From: Alphaproteobacteria bacterium
GTDB lineage: Bacteria > Pseudomonadota > Alphaproteobacteria > UBA11222
Direction: 5' to 3'
Assembly (NCBI GenBank): GCA_023252275.1
Contig: JAHHGO010000005.1
Location: 1-35,263, forward strand
DNA length: 35,263 nucleotides
A program made the position numbers and the translations under genes. Each line of letters starts with the position of its first letter. Position 1 is the first letter of the stretch. Under the pieces are notes generated by a model, which had not been told where the DNA came from, made no database searches, and saw only the letters and a list, made by a program, of their open reading frames with translations. Of the stretch, positions 34,041 through 35,263 are shown piece by piece.

Positions 34041-35123
34041 ATGGCGGACGGCGCTAAAAACCCGGCTCGGGGCGCACATACAATGCCTGCGGCCGGCAAT
34101 GAAAATGATCAGACTGTAAAGACTGTCAATCTGGCGTTGCAGGGCGGCGGCGCGCATGGCGCATTTACCTGGGGCGTTCTGGACCGGCTGTGCGAGGAGC
34201 CGCGCCTTGCCATTGAAGGCATCAGCGCCACCAGCGCGGGCGCCATGAACGGCGCGGTGTTTGCATCGGGCCTGACCATAGGCGGGCGCGACGGCGCCCG
34301 CGGCGCGCTGGAAAAATACTGGCGGCGGGTTGCCGAGGCGGGTGAATTAAGCCCCTTGCAACCGGGAATTTTTGACAAAATATTCGGTTTTTCCCCGGAG
34401 CAGTCGCCGGCCTTTATGGCCTTTGATCTGATGACGCGGATTTTGTCGCCCTATCAGTTCAACCCGCTTAATCTGAATCCGCTGCGCGCCATCCTGCAGA
34501 AAAGTGTTGATTTCGACGCCCTGCGCAGCACCGCCTGTCCGGTGAAATTATTTCTGTCGGCCACCAATGTGCGCACCGGCAAGGTGAAACTGTTTGAAAA
34601 TCAGGAAATCACCCCCGATGCGGTGCTGGCGTCAAGCTGCCTGCCCTTTCTGTTTCAGGCCATTGAAATAGACGGCGAAGCCTATTGGGATGGCGGCTAT
34701 ATGGGCAATCCGGCGATCTTTCCGCTGATCTATGGCTGCAACAGCCATGATGTGGTGATCGTGCATATCAATCCGATCGAGCGCGCCAAGCTGCCGCGCA
34801 CCGCCAGCGAGATTATGAACCGCATCAATGAAATCAGTTTCAATTCATCGCTGATGCGCGAGATGCGCGCGGTCAGTTTCGTGACCAAACTGATCGATGA
34901 CGGCAAGCTGGACGACCCGTCATTCAGCCGCATGCTGATCCACGCCATTGCCGACGACGGCATGATGTGCAGCCTGGGCGTGGCCAGCAAGATGAGCACC
35001 GAATGGGAATTTCTGACCGGACTGCGCGATACCCGGCGGGCCTGCGCCGATGCCTGGATCACGCAGAATTTCGATCAGTTGGGAAACCGTTCCACGGTTG
35101 ATATAGGCGCTATGTATTTGTGA
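34041..35123 (+). CDS. Patatin-like phospholipase
   Basis: The 360-residue protein has the patatin serine-hydrolase fold: oxyanion loop LQGGGAHGAFTWGVLD (33-48), the nucleophile S65 in SATSAGAMNG and the catalytic D217 in WDGGYMGNP. The elbow reads A-x-S-x-G, where most family members have G-x-S-x-G. It hydrolyses acyl esters, probably phospholipids, and may act on the inner membrane or be exported by an unknown route. The first 25 residues before the fold are charged and Gly/Ala-rich, not a signal peptide. GAGGA is four bases upstream of the ATG at 34041. Confidence 0.9.
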   Translation: MADGAKNPARGAHTMPAAGNENDQTVKTVNLALQGGGAHGAFTWGVLDRLCEEPRLAIEGISATSAGAMNGAVFASGLTIGGRDGARGALEKYWRRVAEAGELSPLQPGIFDKIFGFSPEQSPAFMAFDLMTRILSPYQFNPLNLNPLRAILQKSVDFDALRSTACPVKLFLSATNVRTGKVKLFENQEITPDAVLASSCLPFLFQAIEIDGEAYWDGGYMGNPAIFPLIYGCNSHDVVIVHINPIERAKLPRTASEIMNRINEISFNSSLMREMRAVSFVTKLIDDGKLDDPSFSRMLIHAIADDGMMCSLGVASKMSTEWEFLTGLRDTRRACADAWITQNFDQLGNRSTVDIGAMYL

Positions 35124-35153
35124 GGAAATGCCAGATCGTTTCTGATCAGGTGG

Positions 35154-35190
35154 ATCCCCTCCCTGTCCCTACCCTTTGCAAGGGGAGGGA
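35154..35190. repeat. C/G-rich imperfect inverted repeat
   Basis: Short C-rich stretches (CCCCTCCC and CCCT) are answered by AGGGGAGGGA at 35181-35190 around a central TTTGCA. The pairing is imperfect. Together with the next repeat it appears to be a low-complexity intergenic element downstream of the phospholipase gene. Confidence 0.4.
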
Positions 35191-35237
35191 ACCCTGGATC
35201 TGCCTGCGGTAACAAACTGCAACTGCGCCGGGGTGCT

Positions 35238-35260
35238 CCCTCCCCCTGAAAGGGGGAGGG
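35238..35260. repeat. C/G-rich hairpin repeat
   Basis: CCCTCCCCCT (35238-35247) pairs perfectly with AGGGGGAGGG (35251-35260) around a GAA loop. This type of stem is a common dispersed intergenic element in alphaproteobacteria. Only three bases remain to the window edge. Confidence 0.7.
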
Positions 35261-35263
35261 CTG

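Overview
The window looks like a chromosomal stretch of a GC-rich alphaproteobacterium. The order cannot be fixed from the sequence alone. The evidence is the conserved order rnd - kdsD - lptC - lptA - lptB - rpoN - ptsN, a hrcA-grpE-dnaK-dnaJ block, a glnK-amtB pair, a RibA-type GTP cyclohydrolase II with a degenerate RibB-like N-terminus, and REP-like palindromes of kinds seen in this class. Most of it is well-packed core gene content. Accessory material sits at about 11.7-20 kb and 26.8-28.5 kb.

Layout. 0-1 kb: an NDUFA9-like NAD(P)-binding protein (minus strand), then a tRNA-Leu(CAG). 1.3-7.3 kb (plus): RNase D, arabinose-5-phosphate isomerase, the LPS transport genes lptC/lptA/lptB, sigma-54 and EIIA-Ntr, several with overlapping start and stop codons. 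The hpf gene usually found between rpoN and ptsN is absent. 7.4-10.6 kb (minus): an LLM-class flavin oxidoreductase overlapping a gamma-glutamyl-GABA hydrolase-like amidotransferase, a LolA-like carrier and a secreted protein of unknown function. 10.7-11.7 kb (plus): a quinone oxidoreductase-like MDR enzyme.

11.8-19.2 kb is an unusual minus-strand array: four tandem paralogous short-chain dehydrogenases, a fifth divergent SDR, and three tandem carboxymuconolactone-decarboxylase-like paralogs, one of them with a signal peptide. It reads as a locally duplicated oxidoreductase or catabolic cluster of unknown substrate. A BrnTA toxin-antitoxin locus interrupts it. Its toxin gene is broken by a nonsense codon and a frameshift, while its antitoxin is intact. 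Just beyond lies an AbrB/MazE-type antitoxin with a Doc-like protein whose Fic motif has lost its catalytic residues.

20.1-26.8 kb: a conserved protein of unknown function, a GST, then hrcA, grpE, dnaK (with its own heat-shock-like promoter and a strong terminator) and dnaJ. 26.9-28.1 kb is the most interesting part: a compositionally distinct two-gene unit encoding a small multi-pass membrane protein and, overlapping by 11 bases, a DUF1863/ThsB-type TIR protein with a large internal insertion. It looks like a compact Thoeris-like sensor-effector defence module without any recognisable ThsA. Next to it is a toxin-antitoxin remnant in which the start of a DUF1778 antitoxin is joined to the tail of a Doc toxin.

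28.5-35.2 kb returns to core genes: ribA, an OmpR-family response regulator, a ubiquinone-biosynthesis-type FAD hydroxylase, glnK-amtB behind a good sigma-54 promoter (the sigma factor itself is encoded at 5.1-6.7 kb), and a patatin-like phospholipase. Two C/G-rich palindromes lie at the end.
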